From a virus: a DNA stretch of 24,320 nucleotides. Numbering within the stretch: the first letter of the stretch is position 1; each line of letters begins with the position of its first letter. The stretch is taken from the IMG/VR virus record IMGVR_UViG_3300032183_000002, positions 1-24,320 of that record; one strand, given 5' to 3'. The notes under the pieces are model-generated. The model had not been told where the DNA came from and ran no database searches. It saw only the letters and a list, made by a program, of their open reading frames with translations. Shown piece after piece: positions 15,823 through 21,909 of this stretch. Position numbers and translations under genes: made by a program.

Positions 15823-16014
15823 TTACTCCCTCCCTCTCTCCATTTCCAAGATATGCGCAGGCGTGCCTTTGCCATCCAGGTACTCCCGAATAGCTCGCCC
15901 TATCACGTCACGATGAATGATGTAGCGCCGCCCAGTCGTGACATCCAATAGCCCAGAAACCGGCACCCTGCTATTCTCATCGAGGCTTCTTATCTTTTTC
16001 TCTAGCTCTAGCAT
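15823..16014 (-). CDS. Small 63-aa protein, unknown
   Basis: The product starts MLELEKKIRSLDENSRVPVS and contains GRRYIIHRDVIGRAIREYLD, basic and helical, ending in AHILEMERGRE. The ending resembles EHILELEGKRE at the end of the 168-aa protein downstream, so a shared short tail or a common origin is possible. No family is recognised. The start codon has only a weak ribosome binding site and overlaps the 44-aa ORF at 15977-16111. A DNA- or RNA-binding role is conceivable from charge but not supported by any motif. Confidence 0.6.
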   Translation of the reverse strand: MLELEKKIRSLDENSRVPVSGLLDVTTGRRYIIHRDVIGRAIREYLDGKGTPAHILEMERGRE

Positions 16015-16111
16015 TGTCTACTCGCTTTGGAACCAGCCTTGCATCCTCAGCCCTCTGCTTCCATTTAAGCTGTTCTAGCCTCCATTGCTCCGGTGTCTTT
16101 AGCTTGCTCAT
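15977..16111 (-). CDS. Very small Lys/Arg-rich protein, tentative
   Basis: The frame encodes 44 aa, MSKLKTPEQWRLEQLKWKQR and then AEDARLVPKRVDNAR with a KDKKPR end. GGAG lies seven bases before the ATG, so translation is plausible. It overlaps the end of the resolvase gene by 47 bases and the start of the 63-aa gene by 38 bases, long for real overlaps but seen repeatedly in this operon. Composition (basic, helical) looks non-random. It is too small for family assignment. Confidence 0.42.
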   Translation of the reverse strand: MSKLKTPEQWRLEQLKWKQRAEDARLVPKRVDNARAREKDKKPR

Positions 16112-16574
16112 TGCCGTACTCCGCAATCAATACTGCATCCGCAATACCAACGCTGTCTTTGGTCTTCAGCAGCTCCAGTATCTCCGGATGCTCTGTTCTA
16201 ACCTTGAGTCTGGACGCATCCTTGTCCTGCCGTAGCAGCCCAGCCCTGCGCTTCCATACGGTCGGCAGCACCCAGTACAAAGGAATGTTGAATGCTGCAG
16301 CGACGCCTTCTATCACCCCTACGCCATGCCCGAATGAGAACATGCTGGCAACACCTTGGTTCGGCCTTGCGGCGACTCTCTCTAGATAGATAGGGCACAT
16401 TCCGTATCTTGTCCACTTATACAGGATATGAGAAAGCTCGGCGCCATCTACTTGGTTGCCGGCTCTTCCATATGCCCTGGATATGACAGGCATTGGCTCG
16501 CACGCACGGACTCTGCCTTTATCATCCAGCAGTGCTAAGCCACCCTTTAGTCCTGGGTCAATTCCGATTCTCAA
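16065..16574 (-). CDS. RuvC-like Holliday junction resolvase
   Basis: The 169-aa product is an RNase H-fold resolvase that cuts branched DNA made during recombination and replication before packaging. The acidic active-site set appears complete: Asp6 in IGIDPGLKGGLALL, Glu65 in PIYLERV, and Asp140/Asp146 in KDSVGIADAVLIAEYG. The motif FSFGHGVGVIEGV (about 80-92) and PTVWK (about 104-108) are typical of phage RuvC-type enzymes. It starts at TTG with AGGAGGG seven bases upstream, and TTGA overlaps the stop of the preceding gene. Length matches bacterial RuvC (about 170 aa). Confidence 0.9.
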   Translation of the reverse strand: MRIGIDPGLKGGLALLDDKGRVRACEPMPVISRAYGRAGNQVDGAELSHILYKWTRYGMCPIYLERVAARPNQGVASMFSFGHGVGVIEGVAAAFNIPLYWVLPTVWKRRAGLLRQDKDASRLKVRTEHPEILELLKTKDSVGIADAVLIAEYGNEQAKDTGAMEARTA

Positions 16575-16744
16575 TACTTATCCCTCCTAGAGTTATTCTC
16601 TCGTGCCCGCTCTCGTATCTGTTTGTCTACATACAATAGTTCATATGGCCTATGCTCCGAGCCATGTATCGGACATCTGCCATGGCGCTTACCTGGCTTG
16701 AAGCAGCGCGGACAAGCCCAAATTGTTTTTGGTGGATTAGGCAT
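16571..16744 (-). CDS. Small Cys/His-rich (zinc-ribbon-like) protein
   Basis: The 57-aa product reads MPNPPKTIWACPRCFKPGKR, then HGRCPIHGSEHRPYELLYVD. CPRC and CPIH form a CxxC...CxxH pattern that could bind zinc. The C-terminal part is very basic (RERARENNSRRDKY). ATG 16744 overlaps the stop of the gene before it (TAATG). Its TGA overlaps the TTG start of ruvC, so it is translationally coupled. Position next to a resolvase suggests DNA-linked function, but this is inference. Confidence 0.68.
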   Translation of the reverse strand: MPNPPKTIWACPRCFKPGKRHGRCPIHGSEHRPYELLYVDKQIRERARENNSRRDKY

Positions 16745-17400
16745 TAGCGATGATAATCGACTGTTACAACTTCCCATTCTGAATCATCAATATTCATATT
16801 GGGGCCGCCCAAATCCTTTAGCCTATCCCTAAAATTGCTTATCCCAAGCCAGAAGGAGCCGTTCCAATCTACAGCTTGATGGCAAACCCCGTTCCAGTAT
16901 GAATCATGCAGAAGATATTTCAGACTAGGCTTGCCATCATGCCCAGAAGAAATAACTCCAAATGTACAGCATTTAAGAGCAAGATTTACTTCTTTAAGTT
17001 TCGTGATATCGAACTGACCTAGACCTTGGCCGCTGTGGTCAAATATCAACGCATGTTTGCCGCATCCAGGAAACATTTCCCTCCACTTAGCGTCTACTTT
17101 TTCTGCTTGCTCAGGAGGATCAAGCTGTTGCTTCCCCCGAACAACTGCGGATATAGTCACGCCTTCTTCTCTGCACCATTCTACAAAGGGACCAGTATCT
17201 ATCTCGCATAAGATGTGACTACCAGAAAATCGCCCCCCAATTACAAAGTAATCATAAAAGGCGTATGGGTTTCTATATCCATCCTCATCTTCATATTCAT
17301 AGTGCTCATTAAATTTCTTTAGAGCAACTCTTAGGATATCTTCGTGGTTGTCGCCATTAATAAGCATCTCGTCGATGACGAACTCAGCATGATAATGCAT
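16744..17400 (-). CDS. Conserved phage/bacterial hypothetical protein with GGRxSG motif
   Basis: The 218-aa product starts MHYHAEFVIDEMLINGDNHE and includes YDYFVIGGRFSGS, a pattern I recall as Y(D/Y)xYVIGGRW(S/T)G in uncharacterised phage proteins. It also has EMFPGCGKHALIFDHSGQGL and a run of cysteines (LKCCTFG). No catalytic site can be named. I place the start at ATG 17400, which overlaps the TAA of the ATPase (TAATG); an upstream start at 17460 would overlap that gene. AGGAGGAAT precedes the start and can serve as the ribosome binding site. Confidence 0.75.
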   Translation of the reverse strand: MHYHAEFVIDEMLINGDNHEDILRVALKKFNEHYEYEDEDGYRNPYAFYDYFVIGGRFSGSHILCEIDTGPFVEWCREEGVTISAVVRGKQQLDPPEQAEKVDAKWREMFPGCGKHALIFDHSGQGLGQFDITKLKEVNLALKCCTFGVISSGHDGKPSLKYLLHDSYWNGVCHQAVDWNGSFWLGISNFRDRLKDLGGPNMNIDDSEWEVVTVDYHR

Positions 17401-18425
17401 TACATATTCCTCCAGCCTCTGCCTTCTATTGGATCTGCATCCGCAGGTAACCAATACCAAACACCGTCTATCTGCTCTTGCTTCAAGCCTTTTATTCGCC
17501 TAGCTCGTGTCACATGCTGCCACCCCCACCCTGCATCCGTCGTTTGCTTCTTAATCTCTTTGATTGCAACGCCTCTAGGGTCCTTCACATTAGCTTCTAA
17601 CCATGCCCCTGCCTCTATCACATCCTCGCTTTCCCTGGAGCCAGTCACAATGTCCTCTAGGTTCTCTGCCGTAATCTCTTCCTCTTCCCACTGTATCGGA
17701 TGCTGCGTGTGCTCAGGGTCAATGCGATAAGCTAATGCCCACCTATCAGGGCCAATATTATTCTTCACACACATCATCAATATTCGGTCCCGTTCTCCTC
17801 TGTCTCGACCAATAAAATAGGATATCCTAGATGCCCCACTAAACTGGACACTTCCGCTGAGTCGATAAAGCGCAGCTTGTTCCGACGACTTATTAAGGTG
17901 TGCAACGATGACGACAGCGCAGCCAGTGCTGTCTGCTGCAGAACTAATTGGCCGAAAGGCCGATCTGATATACGTGTCTCGGTTAGAATCTGCGCCTGGG
18001 CCGAAGTAAGCGGAAATGGGATCAATAACCAGTAATCTTGCATCGACATTCTTTATTGCCCTCCGTATCACATCATGATTGTCTAAAGTCACAGGATAGA
18101 CATCCTCTGAGTCATCCGGCTGCATTCCCTGCAAAGCATGTACCCTGTTTAAGTCAGCGCCTAGCAGCTGCAGCCTTGGCTTGATGGTGTCGCTTAGGTC
18201 ATCCTCGCAATTCATGATGAGCACGTTGCCTTGCTCGCACTCCTCACCATCCGGCCATCTATTACCATTGGATACACGTGCTGCCAAGTCCAAGGTCAAC
18301 CAGGACTTCCCAAGCCCTGGGTCACCGGCTATCAGCGTTATCCTGCCTCTAGCTATGCGATTCGGCCAAAGCCAGGACAATGGCTTAAGCTCTACATCCT
18401 CCAGGCTTTGATAGACTGGTTTCAC
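17400..18425 (-). CDS. RepA/DnaB-like RecA-fold ATPase (AAA_25 type), probable replicative helicase
   Basis: The 341-aa product contains Walker A GDPGLGKS (34-41), NCEDDLSDTI after strand 2, Walker B LLVIDP (131-136, Asp135) and VVIVAHLNKS (171-180) as the sensor strand, the usual RepA/AAA_25 layout. Such proteins form hexamers that unwind DNA, or load partner helicases, at phage or plasmid origins. The C-terminal 90 residues (KEIKKQTTDAGWGWQHVTRA and on) look like a winged-helix DNA-binding domain, known in this family. It starts at GTG, overlapping the preceding stop (GTGA). No primase, polymerase or initiator is seen in the window. Confidence 0.85.
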   Translation of the reverse strand: MKPVYQSLEDVELKPLSWLWPNRIARGRITLIAGDPGLGKSWLTLDLAARVSNGNRWPDGEECEQGNVLIMNCEDDLSDTIKPRLQLLGADLNRVHALQGMQPDDSEDVYPVTLDNHDVIRRAIKNVDARLLVIDPISAYFGPGADSNRDTYIRSAFRPISSAADSTGCAVVIVAHLNKSSEQAALYRLSGSVQFSGASRISYFIGRDRGERDRILMMCVKNNIGPDRWALAYRIDPEHTQHPIQWEEEEITAENLEDIVTGSRESEDVIEAGAWLEANVKDPRGVAIKEIKKQTTDAGWGWQHVTRARRIKGLKQEQIDGVWYWLPADADPIEGRGWRNM

Positions 18426-18715
18426 TTAAGAAAATCATCCCTTTGGCTGTCAATAATAGAAGCAATCTCATCAAAAGACTTACCTACGTCATTGAGTGAA
18501 GAGAGAATTCGCTGATCTAAAGAGAATGGCCAATCATATGCTTTTAATAGCTTACCATATAAGCTTCCCTTGCATTCAGAAATATGCCTAAAAACACCCA
18601 AACAGCACATCTCTCCTCGGCTATTTCTCAAAGCCCCATACCCTTGCCTATACTCACCAGAACGTAAGGCTGCTATCCACTTATCCAATAGCTCGGATTT
18701 CTCTTGTCTATCCAT
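18422..18715 (-). CDS. Conserved small phage protein with CCLGV motif
   Basis: The 97-aa product begins MDRQEKSELLDKWIAALRSG and continues EYRQGYGALRNSRGEMCCLG VFRHI. W-(I/V)-AALRSG-x-Y-x-QG-x-G-x-L and CCLGV are hallmarks of a widely distributed phage hypothetical family, in my recollection, of unknown function. ATG 18715 is chosen because it overlaps the stop of the preceding gene by eight bases, whereas upstream in-frame ATGs would overlap much more. The end overlaps the ATPase start (GTGA), so expression is probably coupled to it. Confidence 0.78.
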   Translation of the reverse strand: MDRQEKSELLDKWIAALRSGEYRQGYGALRNSRGEMCCLGVFRHISECKGSLYGKLLKAYDWPFSLDQRILSSLNDVGKSFDEIASIIDSQRDDFLK

Positions 18716-19505
18716 CCCGCTCACCATAATATGCATCCCGAAATGTATTGCTCTTGATGATGTCCCGCTCTTCTTTGGTGAACGGACCACCTTTAGTTGG
18801 GGCTATCCATAATGCTTTCTTGATCTCATCGTCTAGCTCAAACCAACCTTCAGCGGCTTTGCGAAAATCATCATCCCTTATGCCTTCCCTGATGTATAGC
18901 AACGATTCCAAGCTGCTCATAATGCCTTGAATGCAAGCCTTAAGCTTATCTTCGTGCCCCTTGTCTCGCGTAAAATCTCGTCCAGCTACTTCCTCGTACG
19001 GCGTTGCCTCGTAACCTGCAAGCGTCATGCACCAGCTTAGAGAAGCCCGGCAGACTTTAGATATTGCTCTAGTTTGGGCCATCGATCGTTTGGAATACCC
19101 AGGTTCCTCATGCCAGTTAATAGAGCCAATATCCTTTTCATCTCCGCACTCAGCATCTGCACGGGAATACGCTTTTCCGGTACAGTCACGTAATTCAGCA
19201 ACAGCTGCTCTAGATCCATCATCAAGGACATTTGTTCCAACGATAGTTGGAGAGAGCCCGCAGAGCGCTGCAAGGACTGTCCATCCTTCGCATTTGACGT
19301 ATTGCTTGCCATTTAACTTAACGCTCCAGCCTTGCTTGTCGATGATTTGTCTTGCCTTCAGGGCCTTCTCTTCAGCAGCCTTCAAGCAAGCCTCGTTGTC
19401 CTCGAACATGAATGCGCCGAGGCGCGGTCCTATAATCGCTGTCAACGGCTCCAGGACAGCATCTTCGGTTAGCTCATGCGTTGGTATTTGCCCGTTGTCG
19501 CTCAT
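18708..19505 (-). CDS. Conserved phage protein with SMAQTRA motif, possible recombination role
   Basis: The 265-aa product has VKCEGWTVLAALCGLSP (about 70-86), AELRDCTGKAYSRADAECG (about 103-121) and YSKRSMAQTRAISKVCRASL (about 137-156) followed by AGYEATPYEEV. This arrangement is familiar from phage recombination/replication operons. The Ser-Met-Ala-Gln-Thr-Arg-Ala stretch suggests a DNA-annealing or nucleic-acid-related family, but I cannot name it. A functional assignment as single-strand annealing protein is a guess. AAGGAA before the ATG is a usable ribosome binding site. The end overlaps the next gene. Confidence 0.78.
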   Translation of the reverse strand: MSDNGQIPTHELTEDAVLEPLTAIIGPRLGAFMFEDNEACLKAAEEKALKARQIIDKQGWSVKLNGKQYVKCEGWTVLAALCGLSPTIVGTNVLDDGSRAAVAELRDCTGKAYSRADAECGDEKDIGSINWHEEPGYSKRSMAQTRAISKVCRASLSWCMTLAGYEATPYEEVAGRDFTRDKGHEDKLKACIQGIMSSLESLLYIREGIRDDDFRKAAEGWFELDDEIKKALWIAPTKGGPFTKEERDIIKSNTFRDAYYGERDG

Positions 19506-19507
19506 AG

Positions 19508-20110
19508 CTATTCCTTGGCAATTTCTGCAATCTTATTAGCAAGGTCAATAAGCAATGCATTAGAAGCCATCACGGGCTCATCATTTGGAATGGCTTCAAT
19601 TGCTTTATTGATTGCCTCAGATGCCAGTTCAAGGCTCCATTTAGCGTCGTTCAAATAACCAATGAAATCGCTTTCTGCGCTGCCATTGGCAGCTTTATTT
19701 CTACTTTCTTTTACCGCTGTTTTAGATTTAGACCGCCCCCATTTCTTAGGTAACTCCTCTGCAGGCGGTGGCATATGCTCCGGCAAAGGGTTGATCCTTT
19801 TGTAATATCTCCATAGAGACGGTGGGCCGCCCCAAGTACCGGCATCTCTAATTTCTCTATATCGACCCATATAGTGATACTTGCGCTCCCAATACTCCCG
19901 CATCACATTGCTGAGATTGCTTCTTTCGCCAAAGATCGCAATTAAATGCCCAAATCTTTCCCATAGCTCAGGCACTGTCAAAGCTTTTTCTTTTGTTGTT
20001 GGGAGGAAATGGGAGACAATAAACCCGCCCTTTTGGACGAAGGAACGAGTTTTGAGCAACTGCAGTTCATGGTCTGCAATTGGAATACCATGTATATCCA
20101 ATCTATTCAT
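19508..20110 (-). CDS. Phage protein of unknown function, replication operon
   Basis: The 200-aa product includes TVPELWERFGHLIAIFGERS, EYWERKYHYMGRYREIRDAG and TWGGPPSLWRYYKRINPLPE, an alpha-helical Trp/Tyr/Arg-rich core, then a Lys/Ser-rich linker (KKWGRSKSKTAVKESRNKAA) and a helical C-terminus with repeated Ala/Ile/Glu. A GAGG site lies six bases before ATG 20110. I do not recognise the family. Placed between the SSB-tail protein and the SMAQTRA protein, it is likely to act in replication or recombination, by context alone. Confidence 0.72.
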   Translation of the reverse strand: MNRLDIHGIPIADHELQLLKTRSFVQKGGFIVSHFLPTTKEKALTVPELWERFGHLIAIFGERSNLSNVMREYWERKYHYMGRYREIRDAGTWGGPPSLWRYYKRINPLPEHMPPPAEELPKKWGRSKSKTAVKESRNKAANGSAESDFIGYLNDAKWSLELASEAINKAIEAIPNDEPVMASNALLIDLANKIAEIAKE

Positions 20111-20118
20111 TACTCACC

Positions 20119-20448
20119 TCAAAATGGAATATCATCATCAGGATCTGAATTCAGCTCCTGCTGTCTTTGCGGCATGTTATAAGGCGCTGATTCACGCTTC
20201 TTATTCAAGCTCTTGTCAATCCTGGCGCCGCACATTGGGCAAACGTCATCTTTGACCCTTGGCAAGCGCTCAACACGATAGATAGCCAACCCCCCATCAT
20301 CGGCCTTGAACACCCTGTGCTTTACCACGGCCCGATAGCTAAAGTTCTTGGCCTCTACCGTCACTACCTCGCCTTCTTCCAGATCTTCCGCAGGACGAAC
20401 ACCAATACCCCAGGTATCGTCCTTCATCTTGTAAGGGTTAATTGCCAT
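20119..20448 (-). CDS. Small protein with CxxC and an SSB-type C-terminal DDDIPF tip
   Basis: The 109-aa product has a beta-rich N-terminal half (EEGEVVTVEAKNFSYRAVVK, LAIYRVERLPR), one CPMCG knuckle (about 70-74) and a disordered linker ending DPDDDIPF. In E. coli SSB the last six residues are also DDDIPF, and they recruit SSB partners. A single-stranded-DNA-binding or SSB-mimic role is therefore plausible, though no OB-fold is demonstrated. The first 17 residues (MAINPYKMKDDTWGIGV) are repeated in the Gly-Tyr protein upstream. GAGG is seven bases before ATG. Confidence 0.75.
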   Translation of the reverse strand: MAINPYKMKDDTWGIGVRPAEDLEEGEVVTVEAKNFSYRAVVKHRVFKADDGGLAIYRVERLPRVKDDVCPMCGARIDKSLNKKRESAPYNMPQRQQELNSDPDDDIPF

Positions 20449-20742
20449 TTAACGTCCTCTTTATTCGCAGGAACCGTTGACAGAGCCGTAGCCATAGCCG
20501 TCTCCATAGCCGTAGCCGAATCCAGAGATGTAGCCGGAGCCAAAGCCGAAGCCGTAGCCAAAACCGTCGCCATCGCCAAAGCCGGAGCTGTAACCGTCCC
20601 CGCAGCCGTTGCCGTAACCGCCACCGTAGCCGTCGCCGTAGCCGTCGCCGTAGCCGAATCCAGAGATGTAGTCGGAGCCGGCGCCGTCGCTGACACCAAT
20701 ACCCCAGGTATCGTCTTTCATCTTGTAGGGGTTAATTCTCAT
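20399..20742 (-). repeat. Near-identical 50-bp direct repeats covering two gene starts
   Basis: Plus-strand 20399-20448 and 20693-20742, 294 bases apart, share the sequence encoding the first 17 residues of both genes (INPYKMKDDTWGIGV). They differ at about five bases, and only the second residue of the product changes. The interval between copies contains the Gly-Tyr repeat array of the upstream gene. Confidence 0.85.
20461..20742 (-). CDS. Gly-Tyr-Phe-rich repeat protein with leader copied from the SSB-tail gene
   Basis: The 93-aa product opens MRINPYKMKDDTWGIGV, matching the start of the next gene, then switches to Gly-aromatic repeats such as GYGDGYGDGYGGGYGNG and GFGYGFGFGSGYISGFGYG. 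The unit S(D/G)YISGFGYG occurs twice. The start is chosen by the leader match and a GAGGG site eight bases upstream. No fold is recognised. Such Gly/aromatic composition is known from low-complexity, fibre- or condensate-forming proteins, so self-association is possible, but no function is established. The apparent origin is fusion of a duplicated 5' end to a repeat array. Confidence 0.7.
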   Translation of the reverse strand: MRINPYKMKDDTWGIGVSDGAGSDYISGFGYGDGYGDGYGGGYGNGCGDGYSSGFGDGDGFGYGFGFGSGYISGFGYGYGDGYGYGSVNGSCE

Positions 20743-20985
20743 GTAATCTGCCCTCTATTCCCTAACCGTAGCCGTAACCGGAGCCGTAACCGGAACCGGA
20801 GCCGTAACCGGAACCGTAGCCGTAACCGGAGCCGTAGCCGTAACCGGAGCCGTAACCGGAACCGTAGCCGTAACCGGAGCCGTCGCCGTAGCCGGAGCCG
20901 GAGCCGGAGCCGTCGCCGTAGATGGAGCCGTCGCCATAGCCGTAGCCGTCGCCGTCGCCGGAGCCGTAACCGGAACCGTAGCCGA
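20471..20985 (-). repeat. Gly-Tyr coding microsatellite-like repeat region
   Basis: On the plus strand this interval is dominated by imperfect 6-base units (CCGTAG, CCGTAA, CCGGAG, CCGTCG), interrupted by 20693-20761, which hold the copied leader and an intergenic bit. Units are arranged as mixed combinations rather than one pure tandem array. A longer internal copy containing TCCAGAGATGTAG occurs at about 20520 and about 20658. Confidence 0.85.
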
Positions 20986-20995
20986 TCTTATCCAT
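20762..20995 (-). CDS. Almost pure Gly/Tyr/Ser/Asp repeat protein
   Basis: The 77-aa product is MDKI followed by residues that are all Gly, Tyr, Ser or Asp except one Ile. GYGSGYG and GDGDGYGYG motifs alternate, with Gly at nearly every second position. ATG 20995 overlaps the end of the DUF6948-like gene by eight bases, which suggests coupling because the Shine-Dalgarno is poor. It and the 93-aa gene form a pair in the operon. Repeats with a 6-base core (GGYTAYGG-like) readily expand or contract, so length may vary between relatives. Function unknown. Confidence 0.65.
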   Translation of the reverse strand: MDKIGYGSGYGSGDGDGYGYGDGSIYGDGSGSGSGYGDGSGYGYGSGYGSGYGYGSGYGYGSGYGSGSGYGSGYGYG

Positions 20996-21332
20996 TGCTA
21001 GGGCAGCTCTGGATATTTCTCACAGCAACCTCCTTGCAAGAAATAATCTCGCATACTTCAGTGAGTGTCACGTCAACAGGCTCTCCAACCCTGCTTTTAT
21101 CATGTGCGAGCCCATGATTCGCAACGCCAGATAGCCATTTACCACTGGCCGGATACCATCGCCAAAGCCATCTGGAATTCTCCAACGCAACGACTTGCCC
21201 TTGTTGCTCCACAAGCCTGCCAGCATGCACGCCGGCTTGTGTGCAACGGCAAATCACGTATTGACCTACCTTGGAGATCTTGTTCTCCATCGGCGCCAAT
21301 TGCTCTTTATCGGAATCGTAATACGCTCGCAT
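20988..21332 (-). CDS. DUF6948-like phage protein
   Basis: The 114-aa product has VGQYVICRCTQAGVHAGRLV, then EQQGQVVALENSRWLWRWYP, SGVANHG and LTEVCEIISCKEVAVRNIQS. This order matches my recollection of the DUF6948 family, where Y-V-I-V-R-(T/C)-x-S-A-G-V is followed by an Arg-Trp segment and a C-terminal LTEAIEI. Function is unknown in the family. GGAG about nine bases before ATG 21332 is a reasonable site. The stop overlaps the start of the first Gly-Tyr gene. Confidence 0.78.
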   Translation of the reverse strand: MRAYYDSDKEQLAPMENKISKVGQYVICRCTQAGVHAGRLVEQQGQVVALENSRWLWRWYPASGKWLSGVANHGLAHDKSRVGEPVDVTLTEVCEIISCKEVAVRNIQSCPSNG

Positions 21333-21333
21333 A

Positions 21334-21546
21334 TCAATACTCCTCTACTTTGAACCGTATGCGTTTGCACTCACCCGGTTTAATCTTGAACTTGGTTGCT
21401 TTTATGAAATCATCTACGCATAAATTATCAATCAACTCAGAATCCCAAGTATAGATTCCATGAGCCTTAATATAAGTTGGCTTCCTGCGATGGATGCTAA
21501 TATAACAATTCCAAACCCCATTATCTCTGCTTATCCAGTAAGCCAT
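21334..21546 (-). CDS. Small phage protein, unknown
   Basis: The 70-aa product, MAYWISRDNGVWNCYISIHR at the start and KIKPGECKRIRFKVEEY at the end, appears alpha/beta with a basic C-terminus. A segment like YDLIDNLCVDDF is seen as ELIDNLCVDDFIKATKFKIK. No family is recognised. It follows the first gene of the operon with about ten bases between, and its TGA lies one base before the next ATG. Nothing links it to a specific task. Confidence 0.65.
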   Translation of the reverse strand: MAYWISRDNGVWNCYISIHRRKPTYIKAHGIYTWDSELIDNLCVDDFIKATKFKIKPGECKRIRFKVEEY

Positions 21547-21555
21547 TAGACATCC

Positions 21556-21756
21556 TCACCATTGAACTTTCTTTAGCTCAACAATTGCTCTCATCAAACT
21601 AGCACGCCAATAGGGCGCCCTCTCTCTGTGAATTGAATTAAGCTCATCGGATGAATCCAGGATGTTCTGCGCATCCTCGATCTCTTTGATGGCTGCCCAA
21701 AGCGTTCGCTCAAACTCTTCTCGGTCCGAGATATCCTGTAATGCTTGGTCTTTCAT
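21556..21756 (-). CDS. First gene of leftward operon, small helical protein
   Basis: The 66-aa product is helical and acidic (ISDREEFERTLWAAIKEIED, then AQNILDSSDELNSIHRERAP). I chose the second of two adjacent ATGs (21756) because AGGAGGG (plus-strand 21763-21769) lies at a better distance from it; ATG 21759 is the other option, and an earlier ATG at 21801 would precede the likely promoter start. Promoter -10 TATACT lies about 25 bases upstream. As the first gene it may be strongly expressed. Function unknown. Confidence 0.68.
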   Translation of the reverse strand: MKDQALQDISDREEFERTLWAAIKEIEDAQNILDSSDELNSIHRERAPYWRASLMRAIVELKKVQW

Positions 21757-21780
21757 CATCTGCCCTCCTATTTCATATCC

Positions 21781-21808
21781 AGTATAGATCCCCGTACCCA
21801 ATAGTCAC
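21781..21808 (-). promoter_or_regulatory. Sigma70-like promoter of the leftward replication operon
   Basis: On the minus strand GTGACT (plus-strand 21803-21808), a 16-base spacer and TATACT (21781-21786) match the -35 and -10 consensus at four and five of six positions. The predicted start falls near 21774, just ahead of the ribosome binding site of the first gene. The sequence GATCTATACT here is repeated exactly near 21910-21919. Confidence 0.6.
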
Positions 21809-21811
21809 GTT

Positions 21812-21826
21812 ACATTTTGGTAATGT
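21812..21826. promoter_or_regulatory. Operator-like inverted repeat beside the promoter
   Basis: ACATT-TTGGT-AATGT is a perfect 5-bp inverted repeat ending four bases upstream of the putative -35 box of the leftward promoter. Its position fits an activator or repressor site. No candidate regulator is recognised in the window, so the role is inferred only from location. Confidence 0.35.
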
Positions 21827-21833
21827 TATGGGC

Positions 21834-21860
21834 AAAAAGAAGCCCGGGGTTAGCCGGGCT
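21834..21860 (-). terminator. Intrinsic terminator for the leftward lipoprotein/spike unit
   Basis: On the minus strand AGCCCGG pairs perfectly with CCGGGCT around a 6-base loop, and TTCTTTTT follows. This ends transcription coming from the genes at 21922-24199 and separates that unit from the replication operon, whose own promoter lies just downstream. Confidence 0.88.
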
Positions 21861-21903
21861 GGAACTCTCTAGGCAGGAGGGAGTAAAGAATGACCTCGAA
21901 CGA
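21834..21903 (-). ncRNA. Possible short RNA from promoter-like site to terminator
   Basis: The promoter-like sequence GATCTATACT at 21910-21919 would start transcription near 21903, about 70 bases before the intrinsic terminator. No ORF on this strand fills the interval. The RNA would contain CTCG-TT-CGAG at its 5' end and CCCTCCT, which is complementary to AGGAGGG ribosome binding sites in this operon. The -35 for this site is weak (TTGCTG at 17-base spacing), so the existence of the RNA is speculative. Confidence 0.3.
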
Positions 21904-21909
21904 GCCCTG

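Noticed and set aside
17400-17460. Extended start at 17460 for the GGRxSG protein
   Set aside because: It would overlap the ATPase C-terminus; ATG 17400 has the TAATG coupling seen elsewhere in the operon.
19027-19539. 170-aa plus-strand ORF
   Set aside because: Lies entirely opposite the SMAQTRA-motif gene, which has conserved sequence, coupling with neighbours and a ribosome site.
20461-20995. CRISPR-like repeat array
   Set aside because: Repeat units are short and continuous with no unique spacers of constant length; the reading frames explain the pattern.
20317-21117. Long plus-strand ORF with Ala/Val then Arg/Asn/Ser repeats (266 aa)
   Set aside because: It is the antisense of the Gly-Tyr coding repeats, whose 6-base units avoid stops in several frames; the flanking genes and ribosome sites are all on the minus strand.
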